Shown: piece by piece, positions 1 to 11,828 of the stretch
How positions within the stretch are numbered: position 1 is the stretch's first letter
Layout of the letters: each line of letters opens with the position of its first letter
From: Actinernus sp. WN-2022
Lineage: Eukaryota > Cnidaria > Anthozoa > Actiniaria > Actinernidae
Length of the DNA stretch: 64,000 nucleotides
Assembly: GCA_030867875.1 (NCBI GenBank)
Contig: JAOWCC010000577.1
Coordinates: 70,799,012 to 70,863,011 of the forward strand
Direction of reading: 5' to 3'
Made by a program: the position numbers and the translations under genes
Notes under the pieces: generated by a model
What the model saw: only the letters and a program-made list of their open reading frames with translations
The model's database searches: none
Told to the model about the DNA's origin: nothing

Positions 1-372
1 TCAATCTTACATCACCTCATTAATGCATTATTCTCCATGGTGCCTTTCTATTACAACAACATCAATATATAGATAATATACACAGTCTGTGAATTGTTAG
101 TAAAGAAAACGTTATGTTAGACAAATGCTAAATAGTTATTCAAATTATTGCAAAGTCAAATGAATTGGATGATGTAAGATGGAGAATTGACCCAGGATTT
201 TTCTTACGCGGTCAAGAGTCGGGACAAGTCAAATTTTCACCATTTCAAACAATCCTAGAACAGATCGAGTATTCTCTGTAAGCCAAAAATGTATTTGCAT
301 AAGTACTCAAAACCTTTCAAAGATTCATACACGTATGTATAAAAATTGCAAAAGGGGTTTGGGTTAACTTTG
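1..372. repeat. Foldback-element fragment, family F1 (right half)
   Basis: This stretch aligns by eye over nearly its whole length with 10190-10540. Shared landmarks are TCCATGGTGCCTTTCTAT, the ACACAGTCTGTGA block and the TATTCTCTGTAAGCCAAA block. The family is palindromic, because its left arm at 10010-10180 is the reverse complement of its right arm. Only the right part lies in the window here and it runs off the left edge. It has no coding capacity. Confidence 0.75.
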
Positions 373-759
373 GTGTAAGAACCATTCCCTAGAGACCATG
401 CCCTTGCACGCTTGGTGAGTAGTTGTATTATAATTATAGTGTATTGAATACTATAATACTATAATTTATGCAGCTATTCATCATTAGTGGATATAAATAC
501 GTGAAAAAAACGATTGCCACTAAGCGAATTCACTCGTGGTTGGCATGGGGTAGGTTGTGTCAGTCATTCTATAAATCTTATCTTCTGTGTTCGATTCCTA
601 CGCTGAGCGCAGTGTTGTTGTTTTTTTCAAATAGAGGCTCCTCGATTCCTTGTAAAATTTATAAGTGCCGCTTCGGGTGCTCGGGAAATATTCTAAGTCC
701 CAAATTATTCATAGTTAACAAAGGGAGTTTTGTGACGCAGTCTGTGAGGTTCTTACACT
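372..759. repeat. Possible small inverted-repeat insertion
   Basis: GGTGTAAGAACC at 372-383 is mirrored by GGTTCTTACACT at 748-759. No target duplication is visible. Inside, at about 540-605, is a weak tRNA-like pair: an A-box-like TGGCATGGGGTAGG and a B-box-like GTTCGATTCC, followed by a T-rich stretch. It could be a degenerate SINE. A 97-codon open frame over it (468-761) has no recognisable domain and I do not call it a gene. Confidence 0.25.
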
Positions 760-791
760 GAAGTAGAGCCAAGGGTTTAGGTGCACTTTAA

Positions 792-2233
792 ACTCCATTG
801 AAATGTTTTCAAGTTATAGTCGTCAACGCTAATAATCAAAAATCGCATTATTCAAGGAAACTATGCCGAATGTGTTGCAAGAGCTGAAAATACTGTTCTA
901 AAGATACCTGTACAAGCAATAAATAACAATCTATAGAATCTACAAATAGAAGACTTTCTGCAATTATCAAAAGCAGAGATGATCGTACAAAGTATTAAGA
1001 CTACTTGTACATTAACACCTGACAGAACAGACATGAGTGAAGACTGAACCGTGAATGATAAATGAATTATTTAATTACTGTTAACTGGTTATAGATTTTC
1101 AGAACATTTCGACAGTAGCAGAAAAATCGGATTGTTTAAAGCTATCGTAATCGTAGGACATTTTACATGTGTCCTCTCCAGTAAACACTGTTTATAACCA
1201 CCACCATATTTTATTTCATTCCTTGTCATAAGGTTACAATATTTGCCTGTTCCTTTAACTAGCACCTCTTTAACTGCATATCTTTTGTGCTGAGAGTAAT
1301 GAGATAGTTTTGAAAAAGTGAACTGGCTTAAGTTATCCCCATGCCCAAAAATATGTTAACATGTCGGCAACTGCGCTTTGTAACTTACACTCGCCTACCT
1401 GGTGTAACTAGTAGTTTAAAGGTTATGCAAGCAGCCAGTCAGCAAGTGAGCATCCTAAGAAGCAATAGCCTGAGTTAATGTAAAAGTTGTCCTTAAAATC
1501 AAGTTAGAATGTTGATAGAAATTATTTATTTATGCATGTTCTTTATATTCTAAAGGAGAATTTGGAACTTGATCAAAACTCACTCAGCTGTTGTTGCATT
1601 CACTTGCCTTCAACTGAAATACCTTCTTATCTAAATATAGGCATAGTGGTGGTCACTATTAATAGTGATTGGAATGGTGACAGATACAGTAACAGATGGG
1701 ATGACAGACATGGATATCACTACAGAGATCATTGCTGTATGGCTGCTACAGACTATGGGTCTGAGGGATATTATCAAAACAGTCAACTCTCTCCTGCAAC
1801 CACTTCCCGTAAGCGACAACTTTACCAAAGAACCGTTTTTTTTCTCAGTCAAATTCTGTCGTAAAAACTCACTCTTAAGCGACCAATGCAAAAAATCTTA
1901 AGTGACCTCAGCCACTTTTTAGTCTCAACACTTGACGTTTTTTGTTTCCAATAAGCGACCACCAAAGTAGATTGTACTGTATTTTTAGAAAATCGTTACT
2001 CAAATACCACAAAGTTGAATTTTTAATGTGCTGACAGATAAGAAACTGAAAAAGATTGGAAAGACTTCAGCTAGAACTCCCGTGCTTAGCTATGTTGTTA
2101 TGGTGACAGCACGCTAGAGCTGTGCTAGAAGTCTGATCCATTTAGCAAGCACTTGGGCTACCTGAGTTGCTTTTTCCCGTAAGTGACCACCTCCCGTAAG
2201 CATCCACTTTGTCCGTGGACCAAGGGTGGTCAC
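792..2233. other. Intergenic, no gene seen
   Basis: I find no supported coding region. Short overlapping open frames on both strands at 1530-1900 show no domain and lie in repeat-like sequence. From about 1800 to 2235 the motif TAAGCGACCAC or TAAGTGACCAC recurs in both orientations, which suggests an old inverted-repeat element whose limits I cannot set. Confidence 0.5.
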
Positions 2234-2237
2234 TTAA

Positions 2238-3486
2238 AGACCCTGTGTCCGAGCCCATGGTGCTTTGCACGCGCAAATCATTTCCGTAGGCTACGAAAAT
2301 CAGAAAGATCGTTGTTGTTGTTATGTGACTCTCGAATCTTTCGAAATCCATCCCAAGTTTGGGCCATCATGTAATTATTCATAGGTATGATATGCTTAAC
2401 TGACTTTCTTTTATCTTAAATTTTGAATATATTCTTTTTAAAATGAAACTTTAGTTCGAATATTTCTTCGAATCCCAGTCTAGAGTGGCGAGTAGAGGAA
2501 TTCCGGAGAAAGGACCGAGACAGCGAGGCAAAGCGACTCGACAAATAATCCTTCAGCAGTCCACATTTTACTTTCTCTAGATCTACAAGAGAACACTTGT
2601 GGTTCAAAAGGACTACTACGTGAGTTTCCCGGGGATTTGCTGCACTAATGGACCGGCGGGCTTCGTTGGAAATACAAAGTACAAAGAATGCAACCACTTC
2701 TGGCATCAAGATCATTCATAATTATAATTTTGCATGGCTAAGCTCCACTGAGGTGTTACGACGTATCTGTATATGTCTTGCATTTTTATTAGCAGAGAAA
2801 GCAATGTCCTTAACCTTTTTTTTCATCCTCCAGTAGGTCCAGAAAGTCTTGCTACCAAAACTTACACTGGGTGCCAGTCGCTTCGCTCCTCGACTCTCAT
2901 CGCTTTGCGACTCAGTTCTAGTCGCAAAGCGACTCAAATTCTCGTTTAGCAGCAAGCCCCTCTGGAACCAGGGTAACCAAAACTACGATCGCGGGTCAAA
3001 GTCCAATCTGCCGAGCTGTTACTTCGCTGTGAGTTTGACTCGAGTGCGAGTACGAGTCGACATTTCATTTTACACTCAAATTAATATATCATTCGCAAGG
3101 AAAGTAGAGATCTTCAAATACAGCTAAGCAATACTGGAAACATGAAAACAAGGTAGCAAGAGTATGTGTTTGCTTGTAGAGTTGTGAAAAGTCGCACTCG
3201 TAAACCTAATTAGAATCTAAAGACAGAACAACTGGTTTCCTGCCGAGTACTGTTAAAATCCTATTCGAAGCATCCGGAGAAAATTCGTGGCCTCGATTGG
3301 GTTTCTAATCCGGTAGAAATTATGAAATTCGTTATCCAAAGTATATGGGTACTTCTTTTATGAAACTTATAAACAATCGAGAGCATTTTAGTTCGCCTAA
3401 AAGCTGGCCTTTAATTTGTGCGGCCGTTGATAAACAAACTAATCATAACATTGGCGCAAAGCACCATGGGCTCGGACACAGGGTCT
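2238..3486. mobile_element. TTAA-flanked inverted-repeat DNA transposon (non-autonomous)
   Basis: The left end starts AGACCCTGTGTCCGAGCCCA just after TTAA (2234-2237). The right end is its reverse complement and stops just before TTAA (3487-3490). The terminal inverted repeat is about 35 bp and nearly perfect. TTAA target duplications are typical of the piggyBac and Kolobok superfamilies. The 1.25 kb interior has no transposase that I can recognise; short frames at 2416-2715 and 2849-3127 look random. Confidence 0.75.
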
Positions 3487-3730
3487 TTAAGAGAGAGTTG
3501 ACTGTAATTATTTTACTACAGACTAAAGCTATGAACTCTGGACAGCTTTTCTTGGTTGAATAGCCAACACCGCCCACCAGTACCAAAGTGTGACATCACA
3601 AATTAGGAAAATTCAGATGTAAATTTTCAGGGGAGCATGCCCCTGGCTCCCCATACATTAGTGTTCAAAGATCATGCATTGCACTTGGGCTTACAATACA
3701 AAACATTTAGCTACACCCCCATGATGTGGG

Positions 3731-6700
3731 ATTTTTTTTTATAAGCTTTATTTATCCACCTGAGCCTAAAAAGGCTCGTTACAAAAATGTACGTGTCTCT
3801 ACAATAAAAACTAACAATACGTCTACAAAGCATCATTAAATAATTAAGGGAAACTATGGAAGAATGGTTCAAGAACAAATTCAATAGTATCAGTATAAAA
3901 ACTACGATAAAAATCTATGATAATAATCCTAATATAATACATATATAAATGAAGTCATGAGCTGACTAGCACTATCTAGAGCACTGGATACAAAGGCACT
4001 CGTCTTGGCCTAGTTTAAGTTACTTAAGCTTTGCAGCAAAGTTTTTAAGATTAGGAGCCTCCCTTACATGAATAGGTAGTTTGTTCCAGAGTCGGCATGC
4101 AATATACGAAAAGGATCTGTTTGAAACTAGTATTGGGGGCCGGCTGAGTAAGTCTACTTCCATTTCCACGGAGATTGTAAGTACAGTTTTTGTTACGAAA
4201 CATATTACTTATATAGTTAGGATAACCTTTATAAATAAGTGTAAGAGCTTGCGCACAGCGCCTATGCTTAATAGATTCTAAGTTATACTGTGACAAAATC
4301 TGTTCATATCTAATAGACTTAGGTATCTTAAAAAGAGTTCTGAGTACATAATAGTTAGTATGCTCTAACTTATCTGATAAGGTATTATTGATTCCTATTA
4401 AAAGAGGGCTACAGTAGTCAAAATGAGGGAGGACATACGCCTTGTATAGTTTCAATGCCGTGTCACTATCAATAAAGTTCCTGATTCTACGCAGAGCGGC
4501 AATCTTCGCATGAACTTTATTGAGAACTGATTTTATGTATGGGGCAAATGTTAACTTGTTATCGATGTTGACTCCCAGCAGCTTCAGTTCTTCCTTAACC
4601 CAGATATTACTTGACTTTAACGCGAGCTCGTAGTTATAGCTGGATTTACCAATGATCATGGCCTGCGTCTTAGTGGCGTTGATAGTAAGGTAGTTGTCAT
4701 CAAGCCACTGTGATAAGCGTGACAAGTCACCGTTTATGCAGAATTCCAAGACCGCAGGTGAGTTACTTGCAGAGTAACCGGTAATGTCGTCTGCATACAG
4801 CCTTAGTTCCACATTCTTGGTGGTACGGGTTATGTCGTTAATATATATATTAAATAAAAGCGGTCCCAAAAGGGAACTGCGGGACGCCACACTGGACTGT
4901 GCGCCAACTTGAGTAGCTGTTCTCTATTTTGACTCGCTGCTGGCGGTCGCTGAGGTACGAGCGGATCAATTTCAAGGAGGTTCCTAAGACCCCATATTCC
5001 TTTAGTTTTCTTAGTAGGAGACGGTGACATAGCGTGTCGAACGCCTTGCTCAGATCTACTGACACAGCAGAGACCGTTTCTCTCACATCTAGTGCTTCTC
5101 TCCAATCCTCTGTGATCTTTAACAGGGCCGTACAACATGAGTGTCCTCTTAGGAAGCCAGATAGACTGTCAGAGAGTAGGCGGCGTGGCACAAAGTAATT
5201 GTACAATTGATTGTGCATGACTCGTTCGAATATCTTGGATACACACGGTAGTATTGAGATGGGACGATAGTTGGCTTTAGCAGCTTGACAGTCCTTTTTG
5301 AACGAGGGATTGATATTACTAGATTTCCACTCGCTAATCCAGCATGATTGTTCAAGACAGTAATTAATCAGGCGAGCCAACGGTGACGCCAGAGCAGGGG
5401 CCGAAGCTTTCAGGAACCTGGGGGGAATGTTGTCTGCACCAGTAGCCTTGGAGCCATTTAGAACCATTAGCAAGTCTAAGATGTAATCAGAATACACAGG
5501 CTGAAAACTAAATGTATTCTCTTGATCTTTCATTATTTCATTTATAAGGCCTATACTACGATGATTGTCAAAGTCTGATTCCGTTTGATCTAAAGGATGG
5601 TTCAGACCAGATTCAGCGAAGTAGTTGTTAAATATCTCCGCGACTTCTTGGAGGTTGCTGTGCACTTGGCCATTTTCAACGAGAGTTATTTTGCTCGAGT
5701 TTGCCCCGCGCGTGTTAGGTAAAAGAGGCTTCAATTTCCTCCAAAATTCTCTAGGACTTGTTTTATTAGGCTTCTCGTTGGCGAAATAACCGCGAAGGGC
5801 TTTACGCTTCAGTGATGTGATCTTGTTCCGTTGTCTTTTGAATGCATCCCAGTTTTCCTCCGTACGGTTTTTACGAAAGGCTCTGTGCAATCGACCACGG
5901 CGAGAGATTTCACGCTTTATCTCAGGTGTAATCCACGGCAGTTGGTCTCCCCGCACGCGTATTCTTTTTACAGGCGCGTGTATGTCAAGCACCTCATTGT
6001 ACAGGCCTTTCCAGTGGGACCACACATCATCAACACTCTCGAATATGTACGCACTCTCCCACGGGACATCCTTGAGATCACAAATGAATGATTCATTATC
6101 AAAGTTTTTCATGCTTCGATATGAAATTAACTTTGGGGGTGGTTTCGGGAGCCTCTGTTTACGCACAGTGTATATTAAATCATGATCGCTTATTCCCAAC
6201 TGTAGTGAACCACTTTTAGCGTAGTGACTTGGATGGCTAGAAAGAATCGGGTCTAGTAACGTAGCTGTAGACCGAGTAACTCTGGTGGGATCTTCAATTG
6301 AATTTGTTAGCTGGAACTGGTCACACACTTCTTTAAATTTTTCGACATCACTGTTATCCGTATTCAGGTCGAAATTTAGGTCACCAATCACAACTACTTC
6401 CTTTCTGGAGTTGTACATCAGTTCAAGGGCAGAGGCCAGTGAGTTCAGAAAATCAGCAGGCTTACATTTACCAGGTGAACGGTAACATGCACAAACCATA
6501 AAATAGACACCATTGTTCCCTTTAATATCAAGACACAATGATTCCACATTAACTGGTTCAAGCTTGCGTCTTCTTATCACTGTTACGTTAGATCTCACAT
6601 ACGCCATAATTCCTCCTCCGTTTATAGTCCTGTCCCTTCGTATTATCCGGTAGCCAGGATGATCTAGTAGAGTATTACTGATGGCGCTGTTCAATTTGGT

Positions 6701-6987
6701 TTCAGCAAGAAACAATATATCAAATGTACATTCGTCTAGAATGAATTTAACTTCATCAGCCTTGTTTATAAGAGCGTTCACATTTAGATGGGCTATAGTT
6801 AAGTTAAACTTGTAGTGAGATCGAATGTTTTCCTTATACCATGTCGCCGAGTTGGGCTCATTAGCGATTTCATGATCTTGAAGGCCGCCATCTTGGTTGT
6901 TATTACTTTCTCCTCTGTCTTGAAATGACAATATTCAAACATCATGGTTATATATTTTAGGACAGTCAGCAGGAAGATCCAGTCCAA
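3731..6987 (-). mobile_element. CR1/L2-like non-LTR retrotransposon, nearly full-length pol
   Basis: The minus-strand element carries an apurinic-type endonuclease followed by reverse transcriptase. Its 3' end is marked by an AATAAA-like signal (TTTATT on the plus strand near 3748) and a run of nine T residues at 3732-3740, which read as the poly(A) tail. The 5' limit is set loosely, upstream of the pol ATG at 6931. I found no separate ORF1 protein and no convincing target-site duplication. The domain order EN then RT, without RNase H, fits the CR1/L2/Jockey group; exact clade assignment is inference. Confidence 0.85.
4051..6931 (-). pseudogene. LINE pol polyprotein: endonuclease + reverse transcriptase, one frame break
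   Basis: The first frame (6931 down to 4850, 693 codons) opens with the endonuclease: HLNVNAL near residue 48, the AETKLN acid motif near 78, GGGIMAYV, GDLNFDLN near 183 and the SDHD box near 247. RT then follows with NYRPISILP and motif A VDLSKAFD. The second frame (4890 to 4051) continues with LLGPLLFNIYIND and the YADD catalytic box, then the thumb and C-terminal region with a FDYCSPL motif. The two frames meet within the conserved GVPQG-SLLGP motif near 4880, where two bases (the GG of a glycine codon) appear to be missing. Apart from that break the protein reads as intact, so this copy died recently, or the break is an assembly error. The element can no longer make full RT as read. Confidence 0.88.
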
Positions 6988-7790
6988 TTCTTCTACTTTT
7001 CAGTAGCGTAGTGAGCACACAAGGCAAATGCCTTTTCAGTAAAACATTGAAACTGAAACTGCTCGAAAGTGCTCTCAAAATGCAGTAAATGCCATTTTTT
7101 TTAAACATTGAAATGTTGGGCACCAATTGTGGTATATGTATATGGTACCCATAGGATTTTCTGAGTGCGGGAGGGGGGAGATCACACACACAAAAAAAAA
7201 CATTGAGATGGAGGACATGCAAAACATGCCCCTGTCATTTTGTCCAAGCAAAGTACAAACTCCCATGAAGAACATGCACACTGTATTGTTAAAGGACTGT
7301 ATCACAATGCAACATAATCTGGTGTATTCTTTTGTCCAGGCTAAGACAAAACTATTTTCAACAAAGTATACCTTGTAAAAAATGTGGGACTTTTAAAATT
7401 AGAGGGATACAGAAAGAGGTGAACCAATTGTATCTCATGTATAGCTCCAAGTTGTGTGAAAGCTACATGTATGATGCCTGTGGGATGGGGCTGAATATGC
7501 GAAATTGTAAATCACATCCAAGCTGCTAGGAGCACAAACACCATGTCAACAATAGAGTGTTAACCTGGTATCTGTCAAAGAAAAGCCTGACAGATACAGG
7601 GTTAACATTGTACTGTCAATGTGGCCTTAATGTGTTCCTGGTGGCTTTAGCTTTCGTGTGTATGTAATAATGTATTTATTAGATAATTACTGAGGCTGAC
7701 AGCATTGTTAAAAATATTGCAGTCAACTGATGGCACAGCCCGAAGCTGTCTGCAATGTTTTTAATAATGTTGTTGGCCAAAGTAATTATC
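6988..7790. other. Intergenic, no gene seen
   Basis: Short frames around 7075-7530 on both strands overlap one another and show no domain. A small imperfect palindrome lies at 7562-7610, where TGACAGATACAGGGTTAAC mirrors the preceding GTTAACCTGGTATCTGTCA. No further function is seen. Confidence 0.45.
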
Positions 7791-7929
7791 TATTATAGTT
7801 ATTGTTCCTTATGCAGCCCCATTGTTCTCTCTCTGCACTATATCAGAGATTAAAGCCTTGGTTTCTATATTGTTCTTGCATACACAAAACAATGAAATTA
7901 GTATATATTGCATATCTATCATTTCAGGT

Positions 7930-8940
7930 GGGAATTACTGTACAATAAAACCATTGGGAAACATGTTGCTTAATACGACAAAAACAAACTGGATGCTGGT
8001 CTCCACTCCGCAGATGTGTCGCACCCACTCTCTGGATGAGAAAGCAATGTGTCTTGAGTACAATGGAAATACTTTAGAATGTGTGAACCTCACTAAATTG
8101 CTGGGGGTCTATCTAGACAAGCATTTATCATGCCATGAGCATGTAACAATGATATTGTCATCATGTTATTGAACTTTAGCAGTCTTGAGAAAGTTGCGCC
8201 ACCTAGCTCCTTTTGTAATTAGAAAACAGCTAGTTTTGATTGCCTAGTTTTATCAAAACTAGATTATTGTAGTATTGTGTTTAGTCCCATACCAGACTAT
8301 CAGTTAAAACGTTTACAAAGATTACAGAACGCTAGTGCTGTCTTTGTCTACGGCAAATATAGCAGCTTAAATGACGTGATTAATCTTAATTGGGTGCCAG
8401 TACGTGAAAGGAGGGAATACATATAGTTTGCTGAAGATGACCCATAAGGCTTTATATAATGAAGTGTGGCCAGAATATCTGCGTGTGCAATTACATTCTG
8501 TTAGCACTTATAATTTAAGATCATCATCGGCCGCTAGATTATTTGTACCTAGGGAATCAGATAATTTTCAACATATGGCTGCGCACACATTTAATAGCCT
8601 CTCAGAAGGTATTAGACGTATCGCAAGTTATAGTGAATTTGTCAAAGCAATTAGAAATATCTTATTACGTAAAGCGGAATCACGTGTAGCTTAATTAATT
8701 AATTATATCTTATAGCACTTTTTATGCCATTGAATTAATACTATCCTTTATGCCATTTTTATACTTAATATTAAGAGTTAGTAATTTTATATCATATAGT
8801 TTTGTTAATAATTATTAGTATAATTAGTATCACATTTATTTTTTCCTCTTAAAGATATACATTGTAATTTTTATTTAGCTCTTAGCAAACAAAGAGCCAC
8901 CTAGTGGACGTATTGCTAATAAATCATTATTATTATTATT
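7930..8940 (+). pseudogene. 5'-truncated LINE, RT C-terminal part
   Basis: Plus-strand peptide fragments resemble the palm/thumb-to-C-terminus region of a second LINE family. Near 7975-8172 it reads NTTKTNWMLVSTPQM followed by KLLGVYLDKHLSCHEHV, the motif block just after the YADD box. A decayed middle full of stops follows, with the recognisable pattern LRKLRHLAPFVIRKQL. The C-terminal frame at 8404-8694 contains YNLRSSSAARLFVPRE and AAHTFNSLSEGIR. The copy ends near 8940 in AATAAATCATTATTATTATT, the short-repeat tail usual for this type. It is clearly dead: several stops, frame changes and no 5' half. Confidence 0.75.
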
Positions 8941-8957
8941 GTTTGCTGGAAATTTTG

Positions 8958-9075
8958 TTGAATTAACAATAATTATTATTCACCGAAGTGGAGGTGAATA
9001 GTGGTGGATATTTACCGAACCACTTCGGCGTGGTAAATATCGACCACTATTCACCAACACTGAGGCGAATAATAA
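8958..9075. repeat. TTCACC palindromic module
   Basis: TTATTCACCGAAGTGGAGGT is followed by its own near-reverse complement, built around GTGGATATTTACC and TTCGGC. The same module recurs at 18916-18985 and 19663-19866. It directly abuts the TATATACCACAC foldback element in each case, so the two probably move or were copied together. Confidence 0.7.
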
Positions 9076-9084
9076 ATTATTGTT

Positions 9085-9271
9085 TTAGTATATACCACAC
9101 TCCAGGTGAATAGCCAGCACCAAATAGTTATTTTCTTTTCTGTCAAATGGACAAAAACTTGTACGAGATGATCACTGCTTTGCTCAGAGGTGAATATGAA
9201 ATCATATTCACTGTTTGAGTAGCCAATTAGAGCGCGCGAAAAGTGATATTCACTGGTGTGGTATATACTAA
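9085..9271. mobile_element. Short TATATACCACAC foldback MITE, copy 1
   Basis: It begins TTAGTATATACCACAC and ends with the reverse complement GTGTGGTATATACTAA. Further copies are at 18988-19174, 19282-19463 and 19475-19658, all about 185 bp. The open frame at 9051-9317 on the minus strand is just this element read through and is not a gene. Confidence 0.8.
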
Positions 9272-9324
9272 TAACAGTTATTGATCCCAAGCTTTTCATT
9301 GTTATTTTCTCTTCCACATTTCAA

Positions 9325-9420
9325 CAAACGTGTCTTATAGTATAGTGGGTAGAGGAGTGGACTAGATGTCAAGAGTGTTCATAAGGTTGAGCGTTCAAGT
9401 CATACTCGGTACACTGGTTT
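9325..9420 (+). repeat. Possible tRNA-like SINE fragment
   Basis: TAGTATAGTGGGTAGAGGAG resembles a degenerate A box and GCGTTCAAGTC a degenerate B box about 50 bp later, followed by a T-rich run. The match is weak and no tail or target duplication is visible. Confidence 0.25.
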
Positions 9421-9689
9421 TTATTTCCATCTTTTCCTTAACTTCTCATTAATTATATACCTTTGATTTCCCTGTTGAGTTACTGGTAGATAAAATTCTG
9501 GCAGCAAACTGATATTAATAATAGTGCTGCTAGTCAACCAGTTATGGCTTCAATAATAATAACATTAAAGTTTCCTGGTTGCAATAATTGTTGATATAGT
9601 GCAGAGAGAGAACAATGGGGTTGGATGAGGAACAATAACTATATGAGTATTGATTTATAATGTCTTCAGCTCTATTCCTTTTAAAGTAC

Positions 9690-10004
9690 CTATAACCCTT
9701 TGTTTTGGTTTACAGTGAATACTCAATGTTCTACGCTTGTTTGAAATCACAAAAAATTGACCTTTCCTGACCCATGACCGCGTAAGTAAAAGCCTGGGTC
9801 GATACTTGTAGGCTGTATAGACATCATCTCATTACTGCATTATTTCCCATGGTGCCTTTCTATCACAACAACATCGATGCAGAGAAAATATACACAGCTT
9901 GTGAGTTGTTAGTAAAGAAAAAAGTATTTCTTCAAATGATTGCAAAGCCAAATTAATTATGATGTCAAGATGAGGTACATACAGGAATCAACCCAGGCTT
10001 TTAC
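9690..10004. repeat. Foldback element F1, diverged copy
   Basis: 9705-9800 is the reverse complement of the block at 10380-10480 (GACCCA ... GGTCATGGGTCAGGAAAGGT). 9830-9990 matches the centre of the same family (CCATGGTGCCTTTCTATCAC). It is an older copy lying directly against the complete copy that starts at 10009. Confidence 0.7.
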
Positions 10005-10008
10005 TTAA

Positions 10009-10552
10009 AGTGCCCCTAAACCCTTTTGCAATTTTTATATATATGAAACTTTGAAAGGCTTTGATTACTTCTGCGATGAATTTTTTTTGGGCTTACAGAG
10101 AATACTCTATGTTCTATGCGTGTTTGAAATGGTGAAAATGTGACCTCTCCTGACCCATTACCGTGTAAGAAAAAGACTGGGTCGATTCCTTATCTTACGT
10201 CACCTCATTAATGCATTATTGTCCATGGTGCCTTTCTATCACAACAGCATCGATATATAGAGAATATACACAGTCTGTGAGCAGTTTTAGTAAAGAAAAC
10301 AGTTATTTTAGACAAAATGCTAAATATTTATTCAAGTTATTGCAAAGTCGAATTAATTGGATGACGCAAGATAAGGAATCGACCCAGTCTTTTTCTTACA
10401 TGGTCATGGGTCAGGAAAGGTCACATTTTCACGATTTCAAACAAGCATAGAACATAGAGTATTCTCTGTAAGCCAAAGATTTCTTCGCAGAAGTACTCAA
10501 AGCCTTTAAAAGTTTCATACATATAAAAAATACAAAAGGGTTTAGGGGCACT
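10009..10552. mobile_element. Complete F1 foldback transposon with TTAA target duplication
   Basis: The element starts AGTGCCCCTAAACCCTTTT after TTAA (10005-10008) and ends with the mirrored AAAAGGGTTTAGGGGCACT before TTAA (10553-10556). The inverted arms extend about 180 bp inward, so the single strand could fold over most of its length. TTAA target duplications indicate mobilisation by a piggyBac- or Kolobok-type transposase. It has no coding region. Confidence 0.82.
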
Positions 10553-10716
10553 TTAAGTGGTCATGCATGGGTCAAGAAAGGTCCCATTTACAGGATTTCA
10601 AACAAGCATAGAACATAAAATATTCACCGAAACCAAAACTTTCTTTACAGAATTACTCAAAACTTTTCGGAGGTTCATAGCTATAAAAATTGTAAAAAGG
10701 TTTATAGGCACTTTAA
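10553..10716. repeat. F1 foldback fragment
   Basis: This is a third, partial tandem copy of the F1 right arm (GGTCATGCATGGGTCAAGAAA to GGTTTATAGGCACTTTAA). It differs from the complete copy by many substitutions, so the array was not made by recent tandem duplication. Confidence 0.65.
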
Positions 10717-10954
10717 CTACCTGAAAAAAAGCTGTCTGTTACAATCGAGAGATGACATTTTTTAAACAATATTGTTCCAACACTTGCTACCATTCAATCA
10801 GCTTTATGCTCATTTCTCTTCCCATGTTTTCTCAAGTTTTCAGCATTACGCAGGCTGTTTTACCAGAGCCTTGGTCCTCTTATACTTTTGTTTTGGTTCA
10901 TCATATGGGAAGTGGTTGACAGGTACTCTGGAATCAAGCCCTAGTAATACGGCT

Positions 10955-11085
10955 TTTGCAGGAATACAATCGTGGTTGTACTGGATGGCAGAAAAACCAG
11001 ACTTCATTCATATATTTGTACGAGGTCAGTAGTGTTATTAGCAAAACCTATTTGTAAATGCTATTTCCCACCTCCAATCGATTGT
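10955..11085 (+). pseudogene. Repeated peptide fragment of unknown family
   Basis: Read on the plus strand, 10955-11085 gives a peptide with VVLDG and VVLLAKPICKCYFPP. A very similar peptide (AVLDGKQ and VVLLAKPVCKCYFPP) is encoded on the minus strand at about 30780-30915, and again near 33470-33590. Similarity at protein level between diverged copies suggests these are remains of a coding sequence, perhaps a transposon gene. I do not recognise the family. Confidence 0.4.
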
Positions 11086-11828
11086 CGATCTTTCTAAAAC
11101 ACTATTTTGAAGTTTGTTTGCCATCCAGTCAAGCTTTAATTTTCCATGGGATTAATTGGTTACTTAAGTAGCATGTGACTGTTTCCTGCAAAAGTACTTA
11201 TCGATCCATAGGCTCGTTTGGCTCCGCTGTGAAACTATTCACCTTGTGATAATAAGTCAGTGTTGTTTACAAATTCCCTGCCTCCCTTTGCCTGACTCAC
11301 CATATGTATTTTTGGAGAAAAGGTCAGGGCATGGCCAGGAATTAAAAATACACCATGCTGTTAACTCTATTAAAGCCGGGGGATTAGTAAAAATAATTGA
11401 ACAAAATATTTGCAGAGACCAGAGAGATGTCCCTGCAGAGACTGAAAACTGTTCATCAATTATAGCACAACAAAATGTACAACCCCCAAAAAAAAAACTT
11501 TGAATTCTTAAAAACATACCTCTCCCCGAATATACTGTAAACAACTGTATCCCGCTCATTGTTTACCATGACAAAAAATGTACCCCTCCACTTTCAACTG
11601 ATTTTTAAAATTGTACCATCCCCCCTAACTCTGAAATCTAGCCCCCCCCCCCCCCCCCTCCCCTTAGCTATAATTTACTAACAGTCCCTAAGACATTGTT
11701 TACAAGGATTTTTTTCGTTTAAATAAATTGCTTGCAGATTGAAAAAAAAAGGTTTAAATGGTCTACGTTTATCCCCAAGTGAAATTGCATCAGTCTCGTC
11801 AACGTACAAAATCATAAACGCATGCATG

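Larger units (their letters stand above)
7794..9643. repeat. Inverted repeat pair enclosing the second LINE remnant
   Basis: About 52 bp at 7794-7848 (reading TATAGTTATTGTTCC ... CATTGTTCTCTCTCTGCACT) are mirrored at 9593-9643. The pair encloses the LINE remnant and a small foldback element. It may be the ends of an older DNA transposon that later received the LINE, or two independent inverted copies of one repeat. Confidence 0.5.
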
